Assembly (NCBI GenBank): GCA_001599815.1
Contig: BCIA01000002.1
Coordinates: 5,553,626-5,617,625, forward strand
Direction of reading: 5' to 3'
Source: Furcasterigmium furcatum
Lineage: Eukaryota > Ascomycota > Sordariomycetes > Glomerellales > Plectosphaerellaceae
DNA length: 64,000 nucleotides
A model generated the notes under the pieces. It did not search any database and had not been told where the DNA came from. It saw nothing but the letters and a program-made list of their open reading frames with translations. The stretch's first letter is position 1, and each line of letters begins with the position of its first letter. This document shows, one piece after another, positions 47,735-58,764 of this stretch. The position numbers and the translations under genes are program-made.

Positions 47735-50021
47735 ATGGCCAGCTGGCTCGAAAGGGGCCGCCCGGCCCTGCTCGAGGCTCTCAACACCGTCTGCGACCAG
47801 ATTGATGCCGACCTGCGAGCAGGTATGTCAACATCGCGTGTCGTGCAGTCCGCGACGCCACTGACGAACAACGTTAGAGCTCCGGGAACGGGAACAAGCC
47901 CGCACCGTTTGCACAGAAGAAGAGCTGGCCAACTTGAGACGGCAAGCAGCACGATCCGACAGCCTAGACGAAGAGAATCGGCGATTGAGAGCAAAATTGG
48001 CTCGTCTGCAACATGACCCTCGAGGCGTCGACACGATCAAACACAGTCCTCGCCCCGACTCCCACAAGGAGGCCAAATCCAATTTTTCAAAAGAAACAGT
48101 CCCAGATAGAGGCCATGGCGAATATTCTCTTGAAGAACTGGCCCCGAATTCAGCCGACTCGAAAGCGAAGCTGTTTCGAAACAATCAGATTCTTGTCAAG
48201 AAATTCCAGGCCCTGGACGGGAATTACAAGAAGCTTACGGCCAGATACATGAAGACGAGGAAAGAAATCACAGAGAAGGATGCGGCCATTACATCCTTAC
48301 AACAGGACGTGGCTTCTTTGGAAAGCCGTCTCGAACAGCAGTTGATTGGGGTCGTACACTCTCCGAGAGTCAGTTCGACCATGCCCACAAGTCGCCCTCG
48401 TGCTTCAAGTCATGGCCCGCCAAGCTCCTCTGCTGGCCATGATCCCGCGGTAGCGTTGAGCTTTTCGTCGGACCCGGGCCTCGGCCTGGCCGGAGAGGAG
48501 GCGGAACCCGGCCTCCCGCCCCTGCCTCCCCCCCAAAGGCAACCTCAGGCTGATCCAGCCAGTGACATCTTCAACAGGAGTACCAGTCCTGCAAGCGAGC
48601 ATGAGGCGGCCGGGGCCACGGAAGTGCTACCAATACAAGCCACTATTCACGGCAGTGTCCGCATCAAAGCCGAGCCCTCCTCTGACCCGGTCATCGTTTC
48701 GGAGCGCCAGGTCAGGAAGCGGAAGACGCCCCACGACGCAGAAGAGTCCCCCGAGCGCCGGCGGCCGGTCAAGCCGGAAGAGAGCGACTCGCTCCCTCTC
48801 CAGAACCTGGCCTCGGCGAATCTTCTACTGGAAGAAAGCATGGACTTGGATGAGGTGGGCCCAAGACTCAGCACGCCGAGGAAGTTGAGGCTCTGGAGAG
48901 ACGGCTTCGAGGGTGTTCCGCCCACTGCAACGCTTCTGTTGAACGCTTCCGAGACCGCAACCTCCAGATTGAGGACACCGGCGACCGTGGAGACCCACCG
49001 GGCCATCGAATCGTCTGCATTGACACCCATTAATGTGAACATCAGAATCAGCAAGCCCAACAAAGTTGCCAAATCAGTTAACAAGAGACCGCGTAAGAGC
49101 GGACTCGGCGAAGGGATAGGATCCCTGGCTGAGGATGGCAACCTTTATCAGAGGGCTGTCCGTCGGAAGACGAACAACGCGCTGCTGGAGACCCCGGTTG
49201 GTGAAGGGCGTCTTAATAGGCTTCTGAACGCCCGGGCACCAGAGGAAGAACCAGCAATTATTCGATCAGCGCCTGGGCTTCGGAATGCTAATCGCTTCGA
49301 CACCCACGAGCTCATTCCGCAACGCCGTGTGCTTCCGTTCGGGGAGAACAGGCGGGACAAGGCCGCCGCCGCCGAAGAGACGCCAAGCCGGCCCAGTAAG
49401 CAGGCCGGCAAGGAGGACACCGCTACGCATGTCGAGAGACATTTGCAGAAGCGCGTTCCTGACGGAGCCGAGCGAGATACTCGCAAGGGCCGCGAGATCC
49501 GTGGCTCTCTTCGGTCCAAGGACCCATCCACGTTGAAACTGGCCGATTTCAAGGTCAACCCCAAGGTGAATGACGGGTCCGACTTTGCCTACTCAGAGGT
49601 GGTCAGGGGCAAGGAGAACCGTGCCTGTCTGTCCGGGTGCTCGGATGAAAACTGTTGTGGACCGATGTTCCGACAGCTCGCCGTCATCGAGTCCAGGAAG
49701 CGGCAGCCATCGGAAGATTTAGCTCTGTTCGAGGACTACCTCGGGGACAGCATCAGTAGGATATGGGGTATGTCGAAGGAAGAGAAGGACGAGCTCTGGA
49801 TCGAAGCCAAGGCGTGGCAGCTTGCCAACACACAGGGCAAGCACCGGCACCGGCATGCGCGCCGCCCGTCACCCCCTGGGTTCTGGAACCCAGATTTTCC
49901 GAGCACGCAGGAGATCGAGGAGGAGAAGGCGGAGGCGGCACGGCGGGAGAAGCAGATGGTCCAGGAGCGGTACCGGGAGGCGATGCGCCCAGAGGGACGC
50001 TGGATCTTCCGGGACGAGTGA
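47735..50021 (+). CDS. Sae2/Ctp1/CtIP-type DNA end-resection factor
   Basis: Two exons (47735-47822, 47878-50021) give 743 aa. Residues 1-65 and about 90-170 are coiled-coil-prone (heptads with EELANLRRQAAR and DEENRRLRAKLARL), as in the tetramerising N-terminus of CtIP/Ctp1. The middle is disordered, rich in Ser, Pro and charged residues, with SP sites fitting CDK control. The C-terminal 150 residues hold the family signature: a KxNP region, then RACLSGCSDENCC, an ISRIWGMSKEEKDELW segment, the basic RHRHARR, and PPGFWNPDFPST. The RHR and PPGFW motifs are shared by Sae2, Ctp1 and CtIP, which stimulate Mre11 endonuclease to start resection of double-strand breaks and act in meiosis. A KEN sequence sits just before the Cys-rich part. 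The short first exon is required for the coiled coil. Confidence 0.88.
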
Positions 50022-50244
50022 ACAGTGTACTTCGATATGTTGCCATGCAGGGAGTTTTGGACGGGAAGAGGACATGTTTGACGGTGGGCCTTGGGCATTT
50101 GGACCACGGCTCAACCGATTGATGGCCAATCTCAGCCCCGTTAGAAATATCTTATATGCATTGTACAAGCACCCGGCCTGGCCACCTACCCCTTACCACT
50201 AAAGCTGCTACACATTGGTGCCTTTGTCCCGCTTTGTCTCCCCG

Positions 50245-50267
50245 TCGGTGAGTGAGTGTCTCACCGA
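50245..50267. repeat. Inverted repeat TCGGTGAG...CTCACCGA
   Basis: Two perfect 8-bp arms with a 7-base spacer, about 225 bases after the Sae2 stop codon and 700 bases before the Ubp3 start. It could be a binding site or a hairpin in RNA; function unknown. Confidence 0.6.
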
Positions 50268-50472
50268 ACTCACCTTAGTCCCAATTGTACCCCGGATCGG
50301 TCTGAGCAGACACGTGCACAGATCCCCATGGGGTCTGTGCGTCTGAATGCCTGGTCGCAGGAAGGCGCCAATTACGCCAACGGCTTGGCATTGGCTCTGA
50401 GTCGCTTTTCCTGAGTCCCGTCTGACTAAACCGGCGCCGACGGTAATTTTTTGTTCCCTCCGACACCATCGT

Positions 50473-50493
50473 AGCAGCAGCAGCAGCAGCAGC
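50473..50493 (+). repeat. Microsatellite (AGC)7 in the Ubp3 leader
   Basis: Seven perfect copies of a trinucleotide in the presumed 5'UTR or promoter; likely length-variable between strains. Confidence 0.85.
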
Positions 50494-50967
50494 TCCTCAT
50501 CGCTGTCTTCCCTGTCCTGTCCTGTCCCGTCCTGTCGCGCCACACATATCCTTCGCCACATTCTCTTGTGTTCCGATTGCCTTGCGACTTGCATTTCCCT
50601 TTTCTCTTTTGGCCCGGACGAAAGAAACATCACTGTCGAAGCGTTACCTCATCCCCCTTGTCTTGAGCTCCGCTTTCGTTGGTCCTGTTCGCGTGGGACA
50701 TCAGGCAAACCGAATCGACGCCGACCCGTGTACGATCCCGGCACGGACACGATACGACCCTCGCACGACAACATCTCCAGCGCGCGATCTGCACACAGCG
50801 GCTGCTCGAAACACCCCTCGGCTCCAGCTCCGACGCGCCGTCAAACAACTGAAGGCGCCTGACACACACGTCCGCATCCTCCGATTCAGCGACTCGGCGC
50901 ATCCCCCAGCAGTGACGGCTCCCACGGTGGACAGTCACTGCATCTACGCGACTCCCAAGCCGGCAGG

Positions 50968-53849
50968 ATGAGCCATCGTCATCTGCCGGCTGGGCAACCC
51001 ATGCCGGGTGGAGGAGTCCCTGGGACTGCCGGCGGAGGCGATATGGGACCTGCACACGGCGGTTACGGAGGCTACGGCGCCCACGGCGGCCAGGGAAACT
51101 ACGGCGGACACCGCGACTCGAGGCGGCGGCCGTACATGAATCCGACCTACCACGCACCGGCTCCCCCTGCCATGTATAACTACGGCATGAATCCCTACCC
51201 CAACCAGTTCTACCAGCAGGTCCCTCCTCCCTACCAGAATGGCATGCAAGGCTACATGCACTTCCAGCAGCAGCCGTACGGCGGCATGCGGTCGCCGCCT
51301 GCCATGCAGCAGCAGTATGTGCCCATGGCAGGCGTGACGGTTCCTCAATACCCTCAACATCACCAGCAATCGCCAGCTCTCGCAACGCCCTACCAACCAC
51401 CTCCCAACCCTAGCGCCATGCCTCCTCAGACCCCGACATCGACCCACTCGTCGCAGCTCGTGCCGGAGCCTTCTCTCGCTGCCTCCCAGTCCCCGGTCGT
51501 CCAGCAAACAGAGCAAGCGCCTCCTCCCGTCCTGACTCCCGCGACGCCTCAATCCTCGGTCCTGTCGGTACAACAACCTCTCGAGTCCCCCGAGCCCGTC
51601 CAGCCGAAAGCATCCTTCAGAGCACCGGTATGTGTCTGTTGCGCCTCAAAGAGTCTTAGGAAAGTATACTGACGAGAACTCAGCTTCCATGGTACAGCCG
51701 ACCAGACCTAGACTTCCCCAAGTCCAGGCCCATCAGACGCCGCAAGCGGATATCGCCCACATCTGAAGATCAGATCGTCACGTTTCCCGCGGTGGAGCCC
51801 GAGGCTGCCGTTGAACACAAGGAGGAGGATGTCGCTGAGCTTCAGGCTGCGCCCGTTTCCGAGGACGCCCCCCAGACTCCCGCTGCGGCTATTTCCTCCG
51901 ACGTTCCTACCAAGCCCACAGCCGATCAAACGACAAGGCCTGGCACCAGCGGCTCCAACGCTTCCGGATCTGCCGTTTCTGCTCGTCCTGCTGCGTCTCG
52001 TCCCGCTGTTCCCGTTGTTCCTGTCATTCCTGCCGTTCCTCGCGCCAGCCCCCAAGCTGCCAAGGCAGCTGCCGCGGAAGACGCCACACCTGATGCTGCT
52101 CCTGCCGAGCCCTCGGCGGCCGAGAAGGAAGACGTGGAAGAGCCCAAGCCGGCCCCCCGAGCGCCCCCTTCTAGCTGGAGCGCTCTGTTCGCGAACAGGG
52201 CCGCTGCGGCGGCGAAGGGTCAGAACGGTGCCGCCTCTCCCACGGCTGATTCTGCCCCTACTTCGGATGCCGCTGCTTCTTTCAAGCCTCCCCATGGCCA
52301 GTCATCTACCGCCAACGGCAATACCGTTGCCGCGGCGGTGCAGGCCTACCACGTCGACCAGCTGGAAAAGCTCAAGTACATCAAACCCAGGGGACTGGTC
52401 AACTCCGGCAACATGTGTTATATGAATTCGGTATGCTATATCTGCTGGTGTATCCACGATACACGTGTACTAATCGTCGCAGATTCTCCAAGTACTAATT
52501 TACTGTACCCCTTTCTACGACTTTTTGGACCAGGTTGGCCAGAAGGCTTCTCATAGCTTCAAGAGCCAGACCCCCATCCTCGATGCCATGTAGGTTGCGC
52601 CCATCACCCGACTGTCTCGCGATGTTAACAGTTTCCAGGATCCTGTTCATGCAGGAATTTCCCGTTATTGCTTCTGCCGAGTCGGCTGAAAAGCTGCGTA
52701 AGATGGTGAAGAAGGAGGAGATCACGCAGTACGGTGACTCGTTCATTCCGGAGTTCATCTACCAGGCCATCGAGCCTGAAAAGCGTTTTGAAAATATGAG
52801 GGTATGTCTTGGGTATATTTCTAGATTCTTACATCGAGGCTGACCAGAAACAGCGCGGCCACCAACAGGATGCTCAAGAATTCTTCGGTCTTCTTCTGCA
52901 GTCTCTCGAGGACGAATGCTCCAAGGTCATGGCCGGCTCCGCACCTAATGGATCGGCAGCTGAGGACCAAGACACCTCCGGCTTGGACGGATGGCTGGAG
53001 GTGGGCTCCAAGCAGAAGGCTGCGGTGACGCGATCCTCCGGCGCCAGCTCCTCCACGCCCATCAACCAGATCTTTGGCGGCATGCTGCGGTCCGAGCTTA
53101 CCGTGACCGGCAGGCAAAACTCCATCACCACAGAGCCCTACCAGTCCCTTGCTCTGGATGTTGGCGCACCCAACGTCCGCAATGTTGTCGACGCCATCAA
53201 GCAGCTGACGTATGGTGAGAAGCTTGAAGGCGATGACTTCGACTCTAGCAGAGGTCGCAACGTCTCCGTCACCAAGCAGACGCTGATCGACACGCTGCCT
53301 CCCATTCTGATCCTACACCTCAAGCGATTCCAGTTCGATGCCACGGGCGGCACTTCCAAGATCTGGAAGAAGATTGGATACCCCCTCGAGCTTGACATTC
53401 CGCAGTCGGCGCTTTCGAAGCAATGGAAGGCTAAGCAGATTCCCAAGTACAAGCTGGTCGCGGTTGTCTACCATCACGGACGACAGGCTAATGGCGGTCA
53501 CTACACCGTTGATGTGAGGCGACAAGACGACGTCGAGTGGGTCCGCCTCGATGATACCAACATCAGGCGCGTGGGCAGCGACGACGTCGTCGGGGAGGAG
53601 GAGAAGGCAAAGGGCGGCCAGCAGGGCAGCAGCTCTCGCGAAGCCTCCACCAACAGGTTCGGCGCCATAAACGACGAGGATTCGGGCGACCATGGCGAGT
53701 GGACGTCGGTCGACAAGACCAATGGTGCCAAGGCGCCGTGGAAGAGCGGTGTCAACGGCACTGGTGCCCAGCAGAAGACCAAGGCGCACGTGAAGGAGAG
53801 CGTCAAGGACAACAAGGTCGCGTACCTGCTGTTCTACAAGCGGGTCTGA
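50968..53849 (+). CDS. UBP3: Ubiquitin-specific protease, Ubp3/USP10 type
   Basis: Five exons (50968-51627, 51684-52430, 52483-52589, 52639-52801, 52854-53849) give 890 aa. The first 230 residues are a Gly/Tyr/Pro/Gln-rich disordered segment, then an LPWYSRPD motif, an Ala/Pro-rich linker and SWSALFANR. The USP catalytic domain runs from about 450 to the end: GLVNSGNMCYMNS with nucleophile Cys465, the RRGHQQDAQEFF box, NGGHYTVDV with His775, and WVRLDDTNI. The Cys box is completed only by splicing. Yeast Ubp3 with Bre5 and human USP10 with G3BP remove ubiquitin from trafficking and translation factors and act in ribophagy. The tail, about 795-875, is a low-complexity insertion before the last strand VAYLLFYKR. 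Confidence 0.92.
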
Positions 53850-54439
53850 AGATCAGACGCTATCATTTGCTGAAGCCAGTTTACCTCGCTAGCAATTTCT
53901 GACACGGCAGCCTTACAAACCTACTACACTCACGCCCATCTGGGCCGCCAATTTAGGACAGGAGGTCGAGCGGATGGAGGGGGATCTCGGCCGGCAAGGG
54001 CCACGGGGAGAAGATACAGCGATCTGGATGAAGGGGCTTCAACACGCCAATCTGCTCAGAGGTCTTGACCGGTAGAGGACGAGGCTTTTGCGAAGATATT
54101 CCTGAGGGAGGCGGACGGGCCGCGTTGGTGAGGGGCCCGCGACCTTCGTTAGATGCTCTCCACGCTCTGCTCGGTTTGACAATGAGTTGAATCTGGCAGG
54201 GGAAGCATTGTAATAATAAAAGCGTTCATTTGCTCTTATCTAGATTATGTGCCAGTGATGTTCCTTCAGTTATGTCTAGGTCGGTAGTAAGGAGGAAAGG
54301 GGACTTGATCTGCAGCCCAGAAACAGAGTGGAGAATCTTGCACCATCGGACTCGAGCACTTATTCTCAACCTCAGCTTCACTTGAGCACTTGATCTCACT
54401 CACCACCACCAGACCAGACAGCTCACCTCAACAGACACA
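53850..54439. other. Intergenic, Ubp3 3' flank and promoter of the DUF952 gene
   Basis: No coding frame. An AATAATAAAA stretch near 54210 could serve polyadenylation. The last 80 bases before 54440 (CTCACCACC, CAACCTCAAC runs) resemble a fungal leader. Confidence 0.5.
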
Positions 54440-54967
54440 ATGTCCAACCTCAACACCGGCCCCATCCCCTCCCCTCTGCCGACATATGTCTACAAGATCA
54501 TCTCCGAGGCCCCGCCGTCGCCTCTCCCCGCGGAATGGCCCCTCTCCGACCTCGACCGTAATGACGGCTTCATCCATCTGAGCACCGCGAAGCAGGTCCG
54601 TCTATTCCCCCTCATCCCTGACATGGCCACCCCCTAGTCTTTCTTCTTCGTCGTTGCGGACCTCGCTCAGGCACACGCGTTGGAGGAGACAGGCCCCTCG
54701 CTGCCCAGGACAAGCTGACCCTCCCCCCAGATCCCCATCACCGCAGGCCTGTACTTCACCCAGGTCTCGCAGCTCTGGGTTCTCAAGCTCCCCTTCGACA
54801 AGTTCGCCGCCAGCATCCGCTGGGAAGTCCCTCACACGGACGGCTGCCCGCACCTGTACGGGACCAACTTTGGCGCCGCGGACGTCCTCGACGCCAGGGG
54901 CTTCACGAGGGCCGAGGGGCAGGAGTGGGGAGATGCACTGAATGGCGAGAGCTGGCTGGAGCAGTAA
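54440..54967 (+). CDS. DUF952 family protein
   Basis: Two exons (54440-54595, 54731-54967) give 130 aa, a typical length for this small family. Visible features are the opening YVYKIISEAP, WPLSDLDRNDGFIHLSTAKQ with the conserved GFIHLS motif, the strand LWVLKLPF, and PHLYGTNF near the end. The intron is placed so that STAKQ joins IPITAGLYF, as in relatives. The biochemical role of DUF952 is not established; it may be an enzyme-like fold related to ADP-ribose or glutathione-related proteins, but this is uncertain. The gene converges with the Nup85 gene; the 402-bp gap to its stop codon also holds a possible Nup85 exon. Confidence 0.85.
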
Positions 54968-55231
54968 GCAGGGACGGACACATCAGTCACGGATAAAGAT
55001 ATATGTAGAGGACGCATGTAGCGGTCTGGTTCAACACGGACATATTCGCGCGGAGAAGAAGAAGAATCGCATCACCCAAGAACGCTTGACTCCATTGTCC
55101 GCCCTGGTATAATAGCCCAGCTGTCACGTCACAGCTGTCAGACAGCAACGTCGAGTTACCGCCATCTGGTAGTACAATACACCCGCCAAACCCGGTTCCA
55201 CCCCTCCCCGATCGGGGACATCAGTCCGACA

Positions 55232-55346
55232 TCAAGTCAGGTCAATCAGATCCTCCATCTCCGTATCCCCCTCGTCGTCCCTGACCGCCTCCCGCAGCTC
55301 TTCCGCGACGGAAGGCAGGGGGAACTCGCGCCGATACTCGACCTGA
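55232..55346 (-). other. Possible alternative last exon of the Nup85 gene
   Basis: Right after the apparent Nup85 stop, the minus strand has a clean acceptor (TTATTGCAG at 55347) followed by 37 codons with strong coding bias, rich in Glu/Asp and ending EDLIDLT, then a stop. Splicing from GTGGCT at 55406 would keep the frame (SKL then QVEYRREF). The donor is weak, so it is unproven. Confidence 0.35.
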
Positions 55347-55369
55347 CTGCAATAAGACCCCGCGCGGTT

Positions 55370-58300
55370 CTAGAACGCGGGCTCGTTATCCGCCTCCGCG
55401 AGCCACAGCTTCGACAGCTCCCTCGTCAGGTTCAGCCTCAGGATCCGCAGGACGTCCCTGCTCGTCGTGTTGGAGGTCAGGCCGGCCCGCCAGTCCCAGC
55501 CGCGCTTGGCGCTGGCCTTGTAGTTGCCCAGGGACCGCTGCATCTGGCTCGCGAACATGGAGCTGCCCGTCAGCACCCAGGAGCTGGAGGCGCTGTCGCC
55601 GCCGTTGTTCTTCCGGATGAGGTCGTGGGGCGAGGAGCCCTTGAGCCCGGGGGCGGCCGCCAATACCGTCTCGAAGAACGTGTTAGAGGCACTGAAAACG
55701 TGGCCCGAGACCGTCTCGATGTCCTCGGCTGCCTTGAGGAGCGTGTCCATCTGGTCCAGGGTGATGACCACGGTGGAAGCGGGGCCCTGGCTGATGAAGG
55801 GCAGTGCTTCGCCGAGCAAGGCCAGGATGAAGTCTTCGCTTACCACGGCGTCCCGGGTCGGGTCGTACAGGCCGCCGCGGATGTTGTCATCTGAGCTGGC
55901 AATGACGGCAGTCAGGGCAACAATGGCTTCGCTTCGCAGCTTGGTGGACTTCATCGTCGAGAAGTTGGCGAAGCCTTCACTGTCGCGGATGTCGTAGAAC
56001 TTGCGCAACGTCGCGTAGCCACTCAGCATGCGGCCGAGCAGCTGGGCAGCCTCGAGGTCCTGCTTCGCGAGCTGCTCCAAGGTGCGGCCGCGCTGGGTAA
56101 GTAGCCGGTGGAGATGATCGTCCAGGTCGTTTGTGGGAGGGTAAGGGGTAGAGTGGACGAGAGACACGGAAGTGAGGAGGTTGAGCACATCGCGCGCCTT
56201 GGCTGGACGATGAGCAAGTGCGTAGTACCAGAGCGCCTCGCCGTAGCGGTGAGTCTTATCCTGCAGCTGATCGGCGAAGGTCTGGACAGAGTCAGTGGGG
56301 TCTTTCTTGGAGTGATCATGCTTCTTACCTCTGCTGTCTCCTCGGCGTACTGGATCATGCCGAGACTGTGCAACATCCTCCAGGCCTTATCGACGGTCTT
56401 GGACGAGTCGACAGTGAGCGAGTCCAAAATATCCTGCAGCAGCTCGCCGACCATGTCCTCTGACCGTGTGGCGGAATCCATGTGGCCCAGCACTTCTATT
56501 GCCAGCTCCCAGCCTTCCCTGCCGCCAGGCAACATTTCGATGCCCGCAAGCCCGCGTGCATACTCCACCAGCGTCGTGTCCTTCATACCGTCCGTGTCGT
56601 CCTTGCTTTGAGGGGCCACGCCGAGCATGTCGAGATCTTCCATGTCCAGGCTCCCCAAGGTGATAAGGTTAGGGCCGTCGGGTTTGGGCAGCCACTGGCC
56701 CAGAGATGCCAGTTCGGCGACGGCAGTGGCGACGGGCAGCGACCACGCGCGCAGGAATCCTATCACTGCTGCGAAGTTGCCCTCGAACGCGCAGGCCACG
56801 GCGACCTCGACCGGGTTCATCGCGTTGAAGTGGAAGTCCGAATCGATGACGGCGTGGAAGGCGAGCTGCAGGCGGTCGAAGTATCCCTCGCCTCCTGGGA
56901 AGGGGGTTGGCAACGCGAGAGACCGTGACCTCGACATGCGCAGGCTCCTGTCGCTGTTCCGGCCCATCTCCCACCACCCGAAGAGGCCGACGGTGGCCTC
57001 GCACCAATCCTGGGAGATCTCGAGGATGGTCTCGGGCACGCCCAGGGCGATTTCGTAGATGCCTTGCAAGTGTTCGTAAATGTCCCAGGGCACTTGGCTC
57101 TCGGCCTTGCGCGCCATCCTGGCGAGCGACGTCTTGTCCTGGGTGTCGTCGCCCATGCCGATCAGTGAAGACCTGTCCTTGCCCTCGGCGAACCTCTGCA
57201 GCTTGTCGAAGGAGCCCTTGGCCTGGATCCGGAAGAGCGTCCAGTCGCTGTTGAAAACCTCCCAGTCGCCAGGGTCAGCGTCGTGCCTCTGCCTTCCGGG
57301 ACACATCTCGAGCATCTCGCATGTGAGGCCAACCGCACGCCGCACATTTTCAAGCGCCCTGCCCTCGTATGCCGGGCCACCGCGAGGCCCTTTCCGAGCC
57401 TTGTCCCAGCCAGCCTCCCGCAGCAGTCTCAGAACGGCGCGGAGATCGCCGCGCAACTGAGCAGCACTGACGGTCTGCCAGAAAAGACTGTGGCACGCAG
57501 GACTCGGGTGGTAAAACAGAACATCGTGGACTTGAGCCAGGTAGACGCTGCTGCTTTCTTGAGCCCATTGGAAGAGCACTCCAGGGAGTGGCCTTGGCTC
57601 AATCTCGCCGCGCTCGAAGAGCCTCGCGTGGTGGAGTTGCAGCGCAAGGTTCGCGACGAACGAGGCCTTTCGGAAGGGCTCATCCTCTTCGCTGGGACCA
57701 ACCTCGGCCTTTACCTCGCCCTCCGGCAGTGGTAGCTTCTCCGCATAGTCTCTCCAGAGCTCACAGAGGGGTTGCGCCACGTTTGCGAGGGTGACATCGA
57801 GTTGTTCGGGGTCGACCTCTTTTCCGATGCCTTCGTCGTAGATTTGTTTGATGAGGTGCTCCGTCTTGGAGATGAGCTCGGGCGCTTCGTTGACCTTGGC
57901 AAAGCCCATGCTGGTGTAGAGGTTCCGAGCCATGGGAGCGTACCTGAAGTCCCTCCTGCCGGCCGATCGTCTGTACTTGGACACCCGGAAGATGCTCTCA
58001 GCCTCCTTTCGCGCCCGTGCGTTAGCAGCTGGCGTGACAAGCTCCATAAGATCTGTGCCCTCGACGGCATCGGAAGCCTCTTCGTCGTGTTCGTCGTCGT
58101 CGTATTCTCCTTCGCCATCCTCTTCCTCGTCTTCTTCCTCTTCGTAGTCCTCCTCCTCGTCTGCCGGTCGGTGTGACATGCTTAAGAACATGTCCTCGTC
58201 GCCTTCGGCGTCGTCCTCTTCCTCCTCTTCCTCGTCGTTTTCGTCGATGTCTTGTTCGATGTAGCGCTTCATCTCATCGTCCATATCAGCGGCCTCGTCG

Positions 58301-58764
58301 ACTTCCTCCTCTTCGTCCTCCTCATCTTCATCGTCGCTAGAAATGTGAAATGTGTTGGCCTGTCGGGAGCCGGCGGTGCCGTATTCTCTGCTCAGGGCGG
58401 AGGGCTGCCTCGAGTTCCTCGATGTGGCGGCGATGGACCTGCCAAGGGGCTGCTGGGGAGAGCTGTCGAAACCACTGCTGCCGAACAAGTTCTTGGTGAA
58501 ATTGCTGGCGCCGCCGGCGGGGGCAGCGCCAAACGGGGCGGACTTCTGAGCTGTGACGCCGCGCATCATGGAGCTGCCAAGGTACGAGTCTGAGGGAGCT
58601 CCCGCTGGTGTGAAGGTAGCGGCGGACGACGGAGGCGGCGGGCCAGCGGGTGTTGTGGATGGATTGTCGCCGAGGGCGTACCTCCCCGACCCGAAGCGCT
58701 GGTTCCTATCCGGTGTCGAGGGGGGAAGACTGTCGTCCTCGTCGGGGAAGGCGAAGGTCGGCAT
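55370..58764 (-). CDS. NUP85: Nucleoporin Nup85
   Basis: Two exons (58764-56329, 56281-55370) give 1115 aa; a longer end with a third exon is possible (separate entry). The N-terminus (1-130) is disordered with two FG-like spots (NLFGSSGF, PFGAAP). A very acidic segment follows, about 145-240, mostly Glu and Asp. The rest is an all-helical solenoid (about 260-1115) with the family-like stretches FRYAPMARNLYTSMG, ALWYYALAHRPAKARDVLN and RGWDWRAGLTSNTTSRDVLRILRLNLTRELSKLW. Nup85 is a core member of the Y-shaped Nup107-160 (Nup84) complex, a structural scaffold of the nuclear pore, pairing with Seh1. Filamentous-fungal Nup85 proteins are longer than the yeast protein, which fits. The 47-nt intron in exon joining AE to TFADQL is supported by frame. 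Confidence 0.87.

Larger units (their letters stand above)
50022..50967. promoter_or_regulatory. Promoter and long ATG-free leader of the Ubp3 gene
   Basis: From 50350 to 50967 there is no ATG on the plus strand over 618 bases, although about eight would be expected, which suits a long 5'UTR cleared of upstream starts. It contains (AGC)7 at 50473-50493 and a perfect 8-bp inverted repeat at 50245-50267. The left end is the 3' flank of the Sae2 gene. Confidence 0.5.
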
